NCBI GenBank assembly: GCA_036271315.1
Contig: DATBAV010000005.1
Span: forward strand, 1 to 64,000
Reading direction: 5' to 3'
DNA length: 64,000 bases
Source: VRUE01 sp036271315
GTDB lineage: Bacteria; Actinomycetota; Thermoleophilia; Solirubrobacterales; 70-9
Below are positions 41,365 through 50,508 of the stretch, piece after piece. A program made the position numbers and the translations under genes. The notes beneath the pieces were generated by a model. That model was not told the DNA's origin. It did no database searches and saw only the letters and a program-made list of their open reading frames with translations. Position 1 is the stretch's first letter; each line of letters starts with the position of its first letter.

Positions 41365-42518
41365 GTCGCAAGGCCGAAGGCGCAGCGCACCTCGCGCCGG
41401 AAGGCATCGCCGCCGAACTCGTCCGTGTAGCGGCGCAGATTGGCCTGGTAGCCATCGAAGACATCGCGATCCTTGCCGATTCGCAAGACCGCCGACCGCA
41501 GTGCCGTGGCATCGGTCGGATCGACCGTGAGGCCGATGTCGTATTCGCGGACCAGATGGGCAACCAGGCCGTGGTCGGGGGCGACGACCGGGGTGCCCAC
41601 CGCGGCCGCCTCGGTCAGCACACGCGAGGTGCCCGCATGGAAGCGGTACGGAAGGACCGCACAGCGTGCTGAAGCGAGCTCGTGCATCACTTCCTCGTCG
41701 CTGAGACGGCCGGTCCGGTCGCTGACCTTGATGCCCTGCTGTCGCATTCGCTCCAACAACGCTTCGAGGTCCCCTTGGTAGGAGGGCTCGACCTCGCCGG
41801 CGACCGTCACGTGGAAGCCGCTGGAGTCCTGGGCAAGGGCCTCTACTAGGAGATCCAGGCCCTTGCGGGGCGCCAGCCGGCCGAAGAGGATGCAGCCAGA
41901 TCGCTCGTCGCCGGGAAGAGGCTTCACCTCAACCGGGATCGGGGGCTCGGGCAACCACCTCGCGGAGGCGCCGCGGCGCCTCGACCAGCGTTCCGCGGCC
42001 ACGCGGTCGAGCGCGAAGACAGTCTGGGCGTCGCTGCGGCGCTGCCAGCGGCGCACATTGAAGTCCTGGAACTGAGCCCTGGCGCGCTCGCCCAGTGGCA
42101 GGCGGGTTCCGTAGGCCGAGTTGTAGTGCGCCCGCGCTTGAAAGACGCAGATGCTCTGCCGAAACGGAAAAGGCCGCCGCTTGGCGAGCCAGCGCAGCAC
42201 CGGGTCGGCGTGCATCATCACCAACTGGTCCGGCTCGACCTCGGCGCAGACCGTGTCGATCAGGGCCAGTTCCTCTTCGGCGACAGCCACCTTGTCGAGC
42301 AGCTCTCCGTTGCGCTCGAACATGCCCTTTGTGCCGGTTGGCTGTGGCCGCTGGCCGCCCAGTGGCCGGGTCTCGACCCCCTTCAACTCGATCAGCTGGA
42401 GCGCGCGGTCGGGCATGGCAATGACGACCTCCGAGTCGGGCAGCAGCGCCTCCGCGAAGCTCTTCATATAGAGCGGGTTGTGGCCCGCCTCGTTCCAGTC
42501 AAAGAGACAGAATCGCAT
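41361..42518 (-). CDS. Family 4-type glycosyltransferase, paralogue A
   Basis: 385 residues from ATG 42518. The N-terminal MRFCLFDWNEAGHNPLYMKSFAEAL is nearly the same as in the next gene (MKVLLFDWNRGGHHAEF), so they are paralogues. The C-terminal GT-B domain has GCILFGRLAPRKGLDLLVEALAQ, VTVAGEVEPSYQGDLEALLERM and RCAVLPYRFHAGTSRVLTEAAAVGTPVVAP, where the E of VLTEAA is the nucleotide-contacting Glu of the EX7E motif. It transfers a sugar from a nucleotide donor in the cytoplasm; specificity unknown. Confidence 0.83.
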   Translation of the reverse strand: MRFCLFDWNEAGHNPLYMKSFAEALLPDSEVVIAMPDRALQLIELKGVETRPLGGQRPQPTGTKGMFERNGELLDKVAVAEEELALIDTVCAEVEPDQLVMMHADPVLRWLAKRRPFPFRQSICVFQARAHYNSAYGTRLPLGERARAQFQDFNVRRWQRRSDAQTVFALDRVAAERWSRRRGASARWLPEPPIPVEVKPLPGDERSGCILFGRLAPRKGLDLLVEALAQDSSGFHVTVAGEVEPSYQGDLEALLERMRQQGIKVSDRTGRLSDEEVMHELASARCAVLPYRFHAGTSRVLTEAAAVGTPVVAPDHGLVAHLVREYDIGLTVDPTDATALRSAVLRIGKDRDVFDGYQANLRRYTDEFGGDAFRREVRCAFGLAT

Positions 42519-42553
42519 TCGCGTGATCGTATGCGGGAGTGCCGCCTCGCCGA

Positions 42554-43687
42554 CTACTCGCCGGCGAGGCCGAGAGCGCGGCGAATTTCCCTGCGGGCTT
42601 GATTGGCGTTGAGCTTGTCTGCGTAGCGGCGCAGGTTCTCGGCGTAGCGGCGAGGGGCATCGGGATCGAGCGCCAGCTCCAGGATCGCCGCCCGCATCGA
42701 GGCGGCGTCGTCGGGATGGACGGTGAGGCCGAGGCCGTGTTCCCGAATCAGGTGACCCACTGCCCCCTGGCTCGAGCCGACCACCGGTGTGCCGCCGGAG
42801 GCGGCCTCGAGCAGCACTCGAGAGCCGGGTGGCGCCCAGCCGAAGGCGAGCAGCGCGACCCGGGCCGCGGCGAGACGGTCGAGGGCCTCCTCGTAGGGAA
42901 GCCGTTCGAGCCGGGTCTCGACCTCGGCACCCGCGGCGCGGAAAAGTGCGATGTCCTCCTGCAGCTGCGCTTGGTACTCGGGCGCCGCCTCGCCATTGAG
43001 CTGGAGGCGCAGGCCCTCGGCGCCGGGGGAGAGGGCCTGGGCGACCCGGTCGATCCCCTTCCGCGCATCGAGGTAGCCGAAGACGACACAGCCCTGCTTC
43101 TCCTCGATCTTGCGTGGCTCCGGCCGGTAGTTGAGCGGCGGCTCGGGCAGGTAGTAGGTATTTGCGCGCGGGTAACGCGACCAGCGTTGCGCCGCAATTG
43201 GATCGAAGCCGAAGAGGGCGTGAGCGTCCGGGCGGCGCATCCACCTGATTACGTTCGCCTCCTTGAAGAGCGCTCCAGCCCGCTCGCGCGGCGGCAGCCG
43301 GGTCTTGTAGACGCGGGGGTAGTGCAGCTGGGCGAAGAAGAGGTAGATGCTGACGGCTGTGGGTAGCGGCGGCCGCTTGAGAAGCCAGCGCAGCACCGGG
43401 TCGGCCCAGAGGAGGACGAGGTGATCGGGCTTGACCCGACGGACGTTCGCTTCGATCAGGTCGAGCTCGGCTTCCGCCAGGCCTGCCTTGGAGCCCTCCG
43501 CCGCGCTTGGCCGGGGACGTCCCTCGCCCAGCGAGATCGTTTCTACGCCGGTATCGGCGAGGCTCTCGACGGTTTGCTCCGGCGCCGCGACGACGACATC
43601 GGCGCCAGGCCGCAGCGCGGTGGCGAAGGTCTTTGCGAACTCCGCATGGTGTCCGCCGCGGTTCCAGTCGAAGAGCAGGACCTTCAT
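42554..43687 (-). CDS. Family 4-type glycosyltransferase, paralogue B
   Basis: 377 residues from ATG 43687. MKVLLFDWNRGGHHAEFAKTFATAL, LLWADPVLRWLLKRPPLP, CVVFGYLDARKGIDRVAQALSPG, RVALLAFGWAPPGSRVLLEAASGGTPVVGSSQGAVGHLIREHGLGLTV. It has the same domain layout as paralogue A, with a Glu in VLLEAASG. The two are 35 bases apart, suggesting tandem duplication followed by change of specificity. Confidence 0.83.
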   Translation of the reverse strand: MKVLLFDWNRGGHHAEFAKTFATALRPGADVVVAAPEQTVESLADTGVETISLGEGRPRPSAAEGSKAGLAEAELDLIEANVRRVKPDHLVLLWADPVLRWLLKRPPLPTAVSIYLFFAQLHYPRVYKTRLPPRERAGALFKEANVIRWMRRPDAHALFGFDPIAAQRWSRYPRANTYYLPEPPLNYRPEPRKIEEKQGCVVFGYLDARKGIDRVAQALSPGAEGLRLQLNGEAAPEYQAQLQEDIALFRAAGAEVETRLERLPYEEALDRLAAARVALLAFGWAPPGSRVLLEAASGGTPVVGSSQGAVGHLIREHGLGLTVHPDDAASMRAAILELALDPDAPRRYAENLRRYADKLNANQARREIRRALGLAGE

Positions 43688-43703
43688 CGGCGCCGGATCG
43701 TAT

Positions 43704-45215
43704 TCAGCCAGCGGACGGTCGCAGTGAGCGCAAGCGGCCAAGCAGCGGGCGTACCGTGCCGGCTAGTTCCCCCAGGGGCCTGCGATTGAAGAGAAGCGAG
43801 AGGACCGTCCAGATTGCCGCGGTGACGGCGAGGCTGAGCACGAGCCCGACCACGTCTTCGCCAAGCGGCAGGGCGAGTGTGATGCCGGCTGCGGCAACGC
43901 CGATCGCCAGGGTCGTGCCGAGCTCGATCAGGGTTGACCGGTCGAACGGGCGTTTGAGGTAGAGCAGAGCTCCGGTCTGAGCAATTGCCCCGGCAGCGAG
44001 AGCGATGCCCACCGTTGTCGGGTCGATTGGCCTGATCAACAGGATGCAGGCAAACAGCCCACCCGTTTCAACCAGCGAGCCAATCACCGGCACGCGAGAG
44101 TTGGACTGGGCGAGCGAAAGACTGAGGATTGTCGCGACTACGCTCGAGATCAAGAACATCGCGACCGAGCCGGGAAGCAGGATGTCCACGGTCGGTAGCC
44201 AGCGGTCGCCGAGTACGACTGACGTCAGTGGGTAGGCAGCGCCGGCTACAAGCGCCAAAGCCAGCCCGGTGACGATTCCGCTTGACGTCGCCATTCGCGC
44301 GGCCCTTCGCGCCTGCTCCTCGGCAGAGCCGCGCGACAGTGTTGGCAGCGAGACTCTGAAGACAGCCGAGTTGAGTGCAATCGGAAACGAAAACAGGCGC
44401 TTGGCCATCGAGTAGTAGCCGGCCAGCGTGGTTCCGCCGAGGACAGCGACGATCGATACGAACCCGAGTTCGCGGGCGAGGCCAACCCCCTGGAACAGGC
44501 TCGTGCCGAGGCTGAAGCGCAGCAGCGGGCGGATCGGGCTGAGGTCACGCGTCAAGCCCTTTGGATAGGCCTGTATCCGCGCCGCGACGAGCAGGCTGAT
44601 TAGGGCTCCGGCTGGGACGGCGCCGGCGAGGCTGAAGGCGCCGAGGCCGGCGATTGCGCCGCCAAGCGCGAAGAGGTTGAAGGTGAGTGTGTCGGCAGTC
44701 TCGACCAGGGCGACGCGGCCGAAGTCGAGGTGGCGCTCCATGTTGATTGTTGGCCGCGAGCGAAGCGCGTAAAAGGGCGTCGCGAGCAGCGCAATTGCGA
44801 TCACTTCAAGCAGGTGGTTGCTCGCCCCCAACTGGGGCAGGATCACAAACGAGACCAGGATGGCCGCTCCGGCAAGGAGCCCAGCGATGATCAGCATCAG
44901 GGTTACCACCGCTCGTTGCAGCTCGGGCGCAGGCTCCTCGGCGAGGCGAATCAGCGCGGAGGGAAGACCCAGCTCGGTGATCCGCTGGCCGACGAGCTGG
45001 ATTGCAAGTGCAAGGGCAAAGAGTCCATAGTCGGCGGGCGAAAGGAGTCGGGCAAGGGCAATCGTGACTCCTGCCGTGAGCACCTGCAGCACGACCGTCC
45101 TGCCCACGAGGATGCTGACCCCTCGCGCGGCTTCAGAGGCAAGTCCCGCGTCCTCGGCGCCGTCGGCGAGCCCAAGCTCCAAGTCAGGTGTTTGGCCTGG
45201 CTCAAATCTGTCCAT
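43704..45215 (-). CDS. wzx: Wzx-type polysaccharide flippase (MOP superfamily)
   Basis: 503 residues with about 14 hydrophobic segments, starting VGRTVVLQVLTAGVTIALARLLSPADYGLFALALAIQLVGQRITELGLPSALIRLAE, the typical N-terminus of polysaccharide_synt/MATE-like flippases (LxPxDYGLFAL). Later: SMAKRLFSFPIALNSAVFRVSLPTLSR. It moves polyprenyl-linked repeat units across the membrane. It is the first gene of the leftward unit that includes four glycosylation genes. The polymerase gene runs divergently from it. Confidence 0.9.
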   Translation of the reverse strand: MDRFEPGQTPDLELGLADGAEDAGLASEAARGVSILVGRTVVLQVLTAGVTIALARLLSPADYGLFALALAIQLVGQRITELGLPSALIRLAEEPAPELQRAVVTLMLIIAGLLAGAAILVSFVILPQLGASNHLLEVIAIALLATPFYALRSRPTINMERHLDFGRVALVETADTLTFNLFALGGAIAGLGAFSLAGAVPAGALISLLVAARIQAYPKGLTRDLSPIRPLLRFSLGTSLFQGVGLARELGFVSIVAVLGGTTLAGYYSMAKRLFSFPIALNSAVFRVSLPTLSRGSAEEQARRAARMATSSGIVTGLALALVAGAAYPLTSVVLGDRWLPTVDILLPGSVAMFLISSVVATILSLSLAQSNSRVPVIGSLVETGGLFACILLIRPIDPTTVGIALAAGAIAQTGALLYLKRPFDRSTLIELGTTLAIGVAAAGITLALPLGEDVVGLVLSLAVTAAIWTVLSLLFNRRPLGELAGTVRPLLGRLRSLRPSAG

Positions 45216-45361
45216 CGCCGCAGTCCTTCAGCTCGGCGCGGTGGCGCCGTTCGTTGCTCACGGGGACAGGGGCTCGGCTGATCGGCTGGTCATGGCGGTG
45301 GCGGGAGGCGCACGCGATAGCGTCCAGCCGCGAGGCTCCCCGGCGAGCATTCAAGCAAGGC

Positions 45362-46687
45362 ATGATCGAACAGGCGACCAACAAGGCGCGCAGTCCCTCT
45401 CTGCGCATAGGGCGGATACCGCTATGGATGGCTGCCCTGGCGATCGCAATCGCTTACATCGCGATCATCACCGGCGACGGCTACATCCTCCATATCCCAA
45501 TCAAGCTTTATCTCGTTGCGGCGACGATCGGCATTTGGTGGCTGCAGATCGGTAGGTCGCGTTCTCTCGGCGACTATGAGCTTGCCCTTCCGATCCTTGT
45601 CTTCGCCGTAGCGATTCCGGTGGTTTGGTCGGCGATCGCCCTGCTGCACGAGGCCGGGACCGATCCGGTCGGTATCCATCGCGTCACTTGGACCCTTCAG
45701 GAGGACAGTCGCTTTGTCTATATGTTGCTCTACTTCCCCCTAATCGACGCTCGTCGTCTCTTCGGTCGATGGGGCATAGACATCTGGCTCATCCCAGTTC
45801 TCGCCCTTTGCGGCATCACGATCGCGATCTTTCTCAGCCATTACATCGCGGGCGAACCGAATAGCTCAATCGAATATCTCGTCTTCAAGGGGGTCTTCGA
45901 GGGCAACCCGGGCGGCTTTCGCGTCTTTATCGGTAACCAGGTTCTGTTCATAGCCGGTGTCGCCCTGCTTCTTGCTGAGCTTGCCGTGCGGGGAGTAACG
46001 AGATTTCGAGTCGGTGCTCTCTCGCTTTTGATCTTCAGTACTTACCTTTCGCACACCCGCGGGATCTGGCTTGGCCTTTCCGTCGTCTGCGCAGGCGCGC
46101 TTCTCGTCCTGCTTCTGCGTCAGGCGGGCGAACGCGACCGGCGCCTGCTGATCGGGGTGGCAGCGGCGATTGCCGGCCTGGTGTCGATAGCGGCAGTGGC
46201 GATGCTCGCTCGAGTAATCCCACTGCCGTCGTTTCTTGGTGATGCTTCGGCGGGGTCGCGCGTCGATCAGGCACCCAAGCTCTGGGACGCTTTCAAGGGC
46301 AACCCGGTCTTCGGCGACGGCTTCGGTGCGGTGATTCGACCGCGCTACATTCGTGATACCGCCGCGCCCTGGTCATACGAGCTGACCTATCTCCAGATTC
46401 TCTTCCAGGGGGGGGTGCTTGGATTGATCGCGATCTTGGCTCTGCCGTTGGCGGCAATCTGGCGAGGCCTGCGCGAATCGGTAGCTGGCGAGTTGCGCAG
46501 CGGGCCACTGGCCGGCACCCTGGCGATCGTCGGGATCCTCCTCGCCAGCGCTACCAATCCCTACCTGCTCTCCAGCTTCGGCATGCTGGGAATTGCGATC
46601 GGACTCTCCCTGATCGGCTTCACCGAGTCGCCGTCAACGGCGGCGATCGAGCCTCAGGGCAGGGGCGCTGCCCTGAGCGCGAACTGA
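45362..46687 (+). CDS. wzy: O-antigen polymerase/ligase-like membrane protein (Wzy), copy 1
   Basis: 441 residues from ATG 45362, with about 11-12 hydrophobic segments. The family region is LLIFSTYLSHTRGIWLGLSVV (compare the Wzy_C TxSRG block) and a large loop with WDAFKGNPVFGDGFGAVIRP, SYELTYLQILFQGGVLGLIAIL, the NPLxGxGxG...H..Y.......G pattern of O-antigen ligase/polymerase proteins. It polymerises or transfers glycan on the outer face of the membrane. Upstream codons to 45188 are open but lie over the wzx start region and are not conserved-looking. Confidence 0.83.
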   Translation: MIEQATNKARSPSLRIGRIPLWMAALAIAIAYIAIITGDGYILHIPIKLYLVAATIGIWWLQIGRSRSLGDYELALPILVFAVAIPVVWSAIALLHEAGTDPVGIHRVTWTLQEDSRFVYMLLYFPLIDARRLFGRWGIDIWLIPVLALCGITIAIFLSHYIAGEPNSSIEYLVFKGVFEGNPGGFRVFIGNQVLFIAGVALLLAELAVRGVTRFRVGALSLLIFSTYLSHTRGIWLGLSVVCAGALLVLLLRQAGERDRRLLIGVAAAIAGLVSIAAVAMLARVIPLPSFLGDASAGSRVDQAPKLWDAFKGNPVFGDGFGAVIRPRYIRDTAAPWSYELTYLQILFQGGVLGLIAILALPLAAIWRGLRESVAGELRSGPLAGTLAIVGILLASATNPYLLSSFGMLGIAIGLSLIGFTESPSTAAIEPQGRGAALSAN

Positions 46688-47664
46688 CCTCGTTCGGTCT
46701 TCAACATCAGGACCGAGCCGCCTTCCGAGTCGGGCTGGAACACGAATTGGCGCTCGGGCCCGATGCGCTGGGGAAGAGCCGTAGCCGCGTGAACCGAGAA
46801 TTGGTGGAAGAGCTTCTTGCCCGAGAGGATGTGGATCTCAGTTCGTTGACTGCCGGTTTTGCGCTCGCGCGTGACCAGGACGATGTCGGGCTTCTTGTGG
46901 TGACGGGAGCCGACAGCGACCCACCATTCGTATTTCGAAAGGCGTCTCGAGAGTTTCGGCCGCAGCTGCGAGTGGACGATCTGACGCTTGAAGCCCGACT
47001 CCCCTGAGTAGATGCGAACCGACCAGGGCTGAAAGCTGGGCGTTCGTTTCGGCTTTCGCCGCTGGGCGTTGCGTTCGATCACGAAAAGGTCTGGGCGGGG
47101 ACCTGACCAACGTTCGACAGCGAAGTCCCGACGGTCCATTGTCTGGGCCGGCAGTGGAACCGTCGTGCTGAGCAGGCGACGAGGCTTTCCGCTTAGTGCG
47201 TAGACGTCGATGCGGGGATGGCGGCGATGCGTCGAGGAGATCGTGAAGAGGGCGGGAGTGTGTCTATCCCAGGCGGCGACGTCGAACGGCGTTGTACCGC
47301 CCAGGTTGGGGACGGTCGTCTTCAGGGCGGCCGTGAAGCGACGATCGCGGCGCCTTTTTGGGTCATGCTCGTCGGGCAGGTCGGCACCTACGACACGCAC
47401 GCCTTTGCCGACGGGAGTGATTAGCCAGGGCCCGGGGGGCCGGGTACTCGGGGTGCTGGTCACGATGGTCACGTCGGGTTGGACCACGACACCCACCAGC
47501 CGTTCGGGCAGGAGGAAGGGGAGGAAGGTGTTGGGGTTTCGGGGCAGCAACGTGAGGTCGAAGAGAGCGAGGCCCCAGATGATCAGAGCAACAACGAGAA
47601 CGGTCCGCGTGCGCCCTTGAAACGCGGTGTTGAATCGGGAGCGTAGGGACGAGCCGCTGCTCAC
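46654..47664 (-). CDS. Membrane-anchored extracytoplasmic protein, unknown
   Basis: 336 residues from GTG 47664, which overlaps the stop of the upstream glycosyltransferase (GTGA). A single anchor, TVLVVALIIWGLALFDLTLL, is followed by about 290 residues of beta-rich sequence with recurring DV(A/V)xWxR, PDLFVIERN and KPDIVLVTRERK phrases about 50-60 residues apart, suggestive of a beta-propeller (FG-GAP/VCBS-like) fold. It is basic overall. Possibly a scaffold or modulator of polymer export. No catalytic signature. The 3' end overlaps wzy by 34 bases. Confidence 0.5.
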   Translation of the reverse strand: MSSGSSLRSRFNTAFQGRTRTVLVVALIIWGLALFDLTLLPRNPNTFLPFLLPERLVGVVVQPDVTIVTSTPSTRPPGPWLITPVGKGVRVVGADLPDEHDPKRRRDRRFTAALKTTVPNLGGTTPFDVAAWDRHTPALFTISSTHRRHPRIDVYALSGKPRRLLSTTVPLPAQTMDRRDFAVERWSGPRPDLFVIERNAQRRKPKRTPSFQPWSVRIYSGESGFKRQIVHSQLRPKLSRRLSKYEWWVAVGSRHHKKPDIVLVTRERKTGSQRTEIHILSGKKLFHQFSVHAATALPQRIGPERQFVFQPDSEGGSVLMLKTERGQFALRAAPLP

Positions 47665-48581
47665 CTGCTTCCCTCCACTGGCCCAAGCCGGTAGCCGCGG
47701 GCGTATCCCGCTCGCGTCATCGCCAGCCAAACTCGCTCACGTAGGCCTCCGGGGAGTGGCATTTTGGCGAGAGCGCCGAGCAAGGGCTCCGCGGCGCGCA
47801 CCGCCGACCAGGCCAGGCCTCGCGGCGCCTGCACGCCGGGGTGCGGGCGGTCCGGTCGCAGCCGGTTGTAGAGGGCGGCGGAGCGGCCGACGGCGACCGA
47901 ACGGCGCAGCGACTGCTCTGGGGTCGTTGGGTGATCGTGGAGGACGAGCAGCTCGGGGTGGTAGTCGAGCTCGAGGCCGGCGTCGGCGAGGCGGACACCG
48001 AGCTCGGTGTCCTCGACCGCGGCGGTCGGGAAGCGAACGTCAAAGCCACCGACCCGCTCGAAGATCGCTCGCTTCAGGGATGCGTGCGAGCTGTAGAAGT
48101 AGCTCGCGGCGTCAACCGGCCCGGCCTCGAGCTGGCAGTAGTGGAACTGGGGGCCGCCGTTCTCGAGCCAGTGCATGAAGGGCGTCACCGACTTGCGCGG
48201 AGTCCAGGTGATCCGCCCCAGCACCCCGTAGCCCGGCTCGGGCCGTGCCGCGTGCAGGTCGAGGTGGGCTCGCAGCAGGTTCTCGTCGGACGGCTCGGTG
48301 TCGTCGCCGAGGAAGAGCAGGACATCGCCCTCGGCGACCTCGGCGCCGGCGTTGCGGGCGGCTGCGGGGCCGCCCTGCGGCCGCTCGAGCAGCCGGATCG
48401 CAAGCGTTCCGCCTGTGGCTCGGCGCTGCACCTGGGCGACGGTTTCGTCGTTCGAGCCGTTGTCGATCACGATCGCCTCCAGCTTGGCGTCGCCGGCTTG
48501 CTGCGCTTCGAGCGCATCGAGCGTCCTCGCCAGCGCATCGGCTCGGTCCTTGGTTGGTATGACGACGGAGAGGGAGTTCAT
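47661..48581 (-). CDS. Family 2 glycosyltransferase
   Basis: 306 residues. LSVVIPTKDRADALARTLDALEAQ, EAIVIDNGSNDETVAQV, RPQGGPAAARNAGAEVAEGDVLLFLGDDTEPSDENL (DD of the DXD), SHASLKRAIFERVGGFDVRFPTAAVEDTELGVRLADAGLEL. This is a typical GT2 domain with acceptor-side EDTELG. Its ATG overlaps the next upstream glycosyltransferase stop (ATGA). Sugar specificity unknown. Confidence 0.87.
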   Translation of the reverse strand: MNSLSVVIPTKDRADALARTLDALEAQQAGDAKLEAIVIDNGSNDETVAQVQRRATGGTLAIRLLERPQGGPAAARNAGAEVAEGDVLLFLGDDTEPSDENLLRAHLDLHAARPEPGYGVLGRITWTPRKSVTPFMHWLENGGPQFHYCQLEAGPVDAASYFYSSHASLKRAIFERVGGFDVRFPTAAVEDTELGVRLADAGLELDYHPELLVLHDHPTTPEQSLRRSVAVGRSAALYNRLRPDRPHPGVQAPRGLAWSAVRAAEPLLGALAKMPLPGGLRERVWLAMTRAGYARGYRLGPVEGSR

Positions 48582-49402
48582 CGGGCGCCGCCCGCTCTAA
48601 GGCGCCGGGAGAGCCTAAGTAGCGGAGCGGCTATTGGCATTGCCCGGGCGTGATGGAGGCGAATGTAGCGCTCGACCGAGCGCAGGCGGATCGCTTGTTG
48701 CTCGCGGCGGTCGATCTGGACGAAGGCCTCGGCGCCGACGTGGCCGACCCTCGCGGCGCCGGCGATCAGGTTGCGATAGCCGGCGTCGTGCAGGCGCTTG
48801 GCTAGGTCGACGTCCTCGTACCAGAGGAAGAAGCCCTCGTCGAAACCGCCGAACGCCTCCCAGGTCTCGCGCGCGACGACGAAGCAGGCACCCGAGGGCT
48901 GGCCGACTTCGACCACTCCGTCCGCCGCGGGGCTCGGCTGCGGTCGCTCGCCGAAGGAGCCGGCAAAGATCCGCGCCAGCATCGTGATCGTGCCCGGCAG
49001 TGCCGCGTGGTAGCGGTCGGTGTCGCCACCGAAGACCGGACCCACCATTCCGGCGCGCGGCTCCTGGAGCGCCACCCGCGCCAGTGCCGCCAGGGCGCCG
49101 GGCTCCGCCACCACGTCGGGGTTGCTGACGCAGATCAGCTCGGCGCTGCCATCGCGCAGTGCCCGGTTGGCGGCGCGGCCGTAGCCGAGATTCTCCTCGC
49201 TCAGCTCGAGCCGCACCCCCTCGGGGCAGCCCTCGCGCAGCAGTTCGCGCTGCTCCGGGCGCGAGTCGTTGTCGGCGATCGTCACCTTCGCGTCGACGCC
49301 CTCGGAGGCCAGATACGCTCGCGCCGCGGCGATTGCCGCCTCGGCCGTGTTCCAGTTGACGATCGCGACATCGATTGCGGGCGGGGAGGCATCCGGGCTC
49401 AT
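48578..49402 (-). CDS. Family 2 glycosyltransferase, WbbL-like
   Basis: 274 residues. DVAIVNWNTAEAAIAAARAYL, VTIADNDSRPEQRELL, ENLGYGRAANRALRDGSAELICVSNPDVVAEPGAL, GQPSGACFVVARETWEAFGGFDEGFFLWYEDVDLAKRLHDAGYRN. The NPDV metal site and the FxWYEDVDL block match WbbL-type rhamnosyltransferases. It is divergent from rmlA, which starts 30 bases away, consistent with shared control with dTDP-rhamnose supply. Confidence 0.87.
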   Translation of the reverse strand: MSPDASPPAIDVAIVNWNTAEAAIAAARAYLASEGVDAKVTIADNDSRPEQRELLREGCPEGVRLELSEENLGYGRAANRALRDGSAELICVSNPDVVAEPGALAALARVALQEPRAGMVGPVFGGDTDRYHAALPGTITMLARIFAGSFGERPQPSPAADGVVEVGQPSGACFVVARETWEAFGGFDEGFFLWYEDVDLAKRLHDAGYRNLIAGAARVGHVGAEAFVQIDRREQQAIRLRSVERYIRLHHARAMPIAAPLLRLSRRLRAGGAR

Positions 49403-49431
49403 CGTCGGCGCGACGATAGCCTTCCGGCGAC

Positions 49432-50508
49432 GTGCAAGACCTCAAAGGCCTGATCCTCTCCGGTGGGGCCGGGACGCGGCTGCGGCCGATCACCCACACC
49501 TCGGCGAAGCAGCTGGTTCCAGTTGCCAACAAGCCCGTGCTCTTCTACGGGATCGAGGCGCTGGTCGATGCCGGCGTCACCGAGATCGGGATCATCATCG
49601 CCCCCGAGACCGGCGATGAGATCCGCGAGGCGGCCGGGGACGGCTCCGCCTTCGGCGCCGAGATCACCTACATCGTCCAGGACAAGCCCGCCGGGCTCGC
49701 CCACGCAGTGCTCACCGCGGAGGAGTTCATCGGTGGCTCGCCCTTCGTCATGTACCTCGGCGACAACCTGCTCGCCGACGGTCTGCGCGGTTTGGTCTCG
49801 ACCTTCCGCGAGGAGGAGCCGGACGCGCTGATCCTGCTCACCCCGGTCGATGACCCGCAGTCCTACGGCGTCGCCGAGCTCGACGGCGAGAGGATCGTGC
49901 GCCTGATCGAGAAGCCGAAGGACCCGCCCTCGAACCTGGCTCTAGTCGGCGTCTACCTCTTCGCCCCCCCGATCTTCGAGGCGGCCCGCGCGCTCGAGCC
50001 CTCCTGGCGCGGCGAGCTGGAGATCACCGAGGCGATCCAGAGCCTGATCGAAGAGGGCAAGACCGTGAAGTCCGAGGTGGTCAGCGGCTGGTGGAAGGAC
50101 ACCGGCCAGCTCGCCGACATGCTCGAGGCCAACCGGCTGGTGCTCGAGGAGATCGAGACAAAGATCGAGGGCGAGGTCGACGAGGCCTCGAAGATCGAGG
50201 GCCGCGTCATCGTCGAGCCCGGCGCGGTAGTGGCCAACTCGGTCGTCCGCGGCCCGGCCGTGATCGGTGCTGGCGCCCGCATCGAGGACGCCTACATCGG
50301 CCCCTACACCTCGATCGGCGACGACGTCTGCGTGCGGCGCTCCGAAGTCGAGCACTCGATCATCCTCGCTGGCTCCGTGGTCGAGGACCTCGGCACCCGC
50401 ATGGAGGCGAGCCTGCTCGGCCGCGAAGTCAAGCTCACCCGCAGCGACGGCATGCCGAAGACGCTGCGGATGCTGGTCGGCGACAAGTCCGAGATCAAGA
50501 TCATCTGA
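49432..50508 (+). CDS. rmlA: Glucose-1-phosphate thymidylyltransferase (RmlA)
   Basis: 358 residues from GTG. GLILSGGAGTRLRPITHTSAKQLVPVANKPVLFYGIEAL is the nucleotidyltransferase signature. MYLGDNLL supplies the Asp ligand, GELEITEAIQ and WWKDTG follow. The C-terminal 100 residues are a left-handed beta-helix (VIGAGARIEDAYIGPYTSIG), so this is the long RfbA form that shares its layout with archaeal and actinobacterial thymidylyltransferases. It makes dTDP-glucose, the first step to dTDP-L-rhamnose. Its stop overlaps rmlD by one base. Confidence 0.93.
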   Translation: MQDLKGLILSGGAGTRLRPITHTSAKQLVPVANKPVLFYGIEALVDAGVTEIGIIIAPETGDEIREAAGDGSAFGAEITYIVQDKPAGLAHAVLTAEEFIGGSPFVMYLGDNLLADGLRGLVSTFREEEPDALILLTPVDDPQSYGVAELDGERIVRLIEKPKDPPSNLALVGVYLFAPPIFEAARALEPSWRGELEITEAIQSLIEEGKTVKSEVVSGWWKDTGQLADMLEANRLVLEEIETKIEGEVDEASKIEGRVIVEPGAVVANSVVRGPAVIGAGARIEDAYIGPYTSIGDDVCVRRSEVEHSIILAGSVVEDLGTRMEASLLGREVKLTRSDGMPKTLRMLVGDKSEIKII

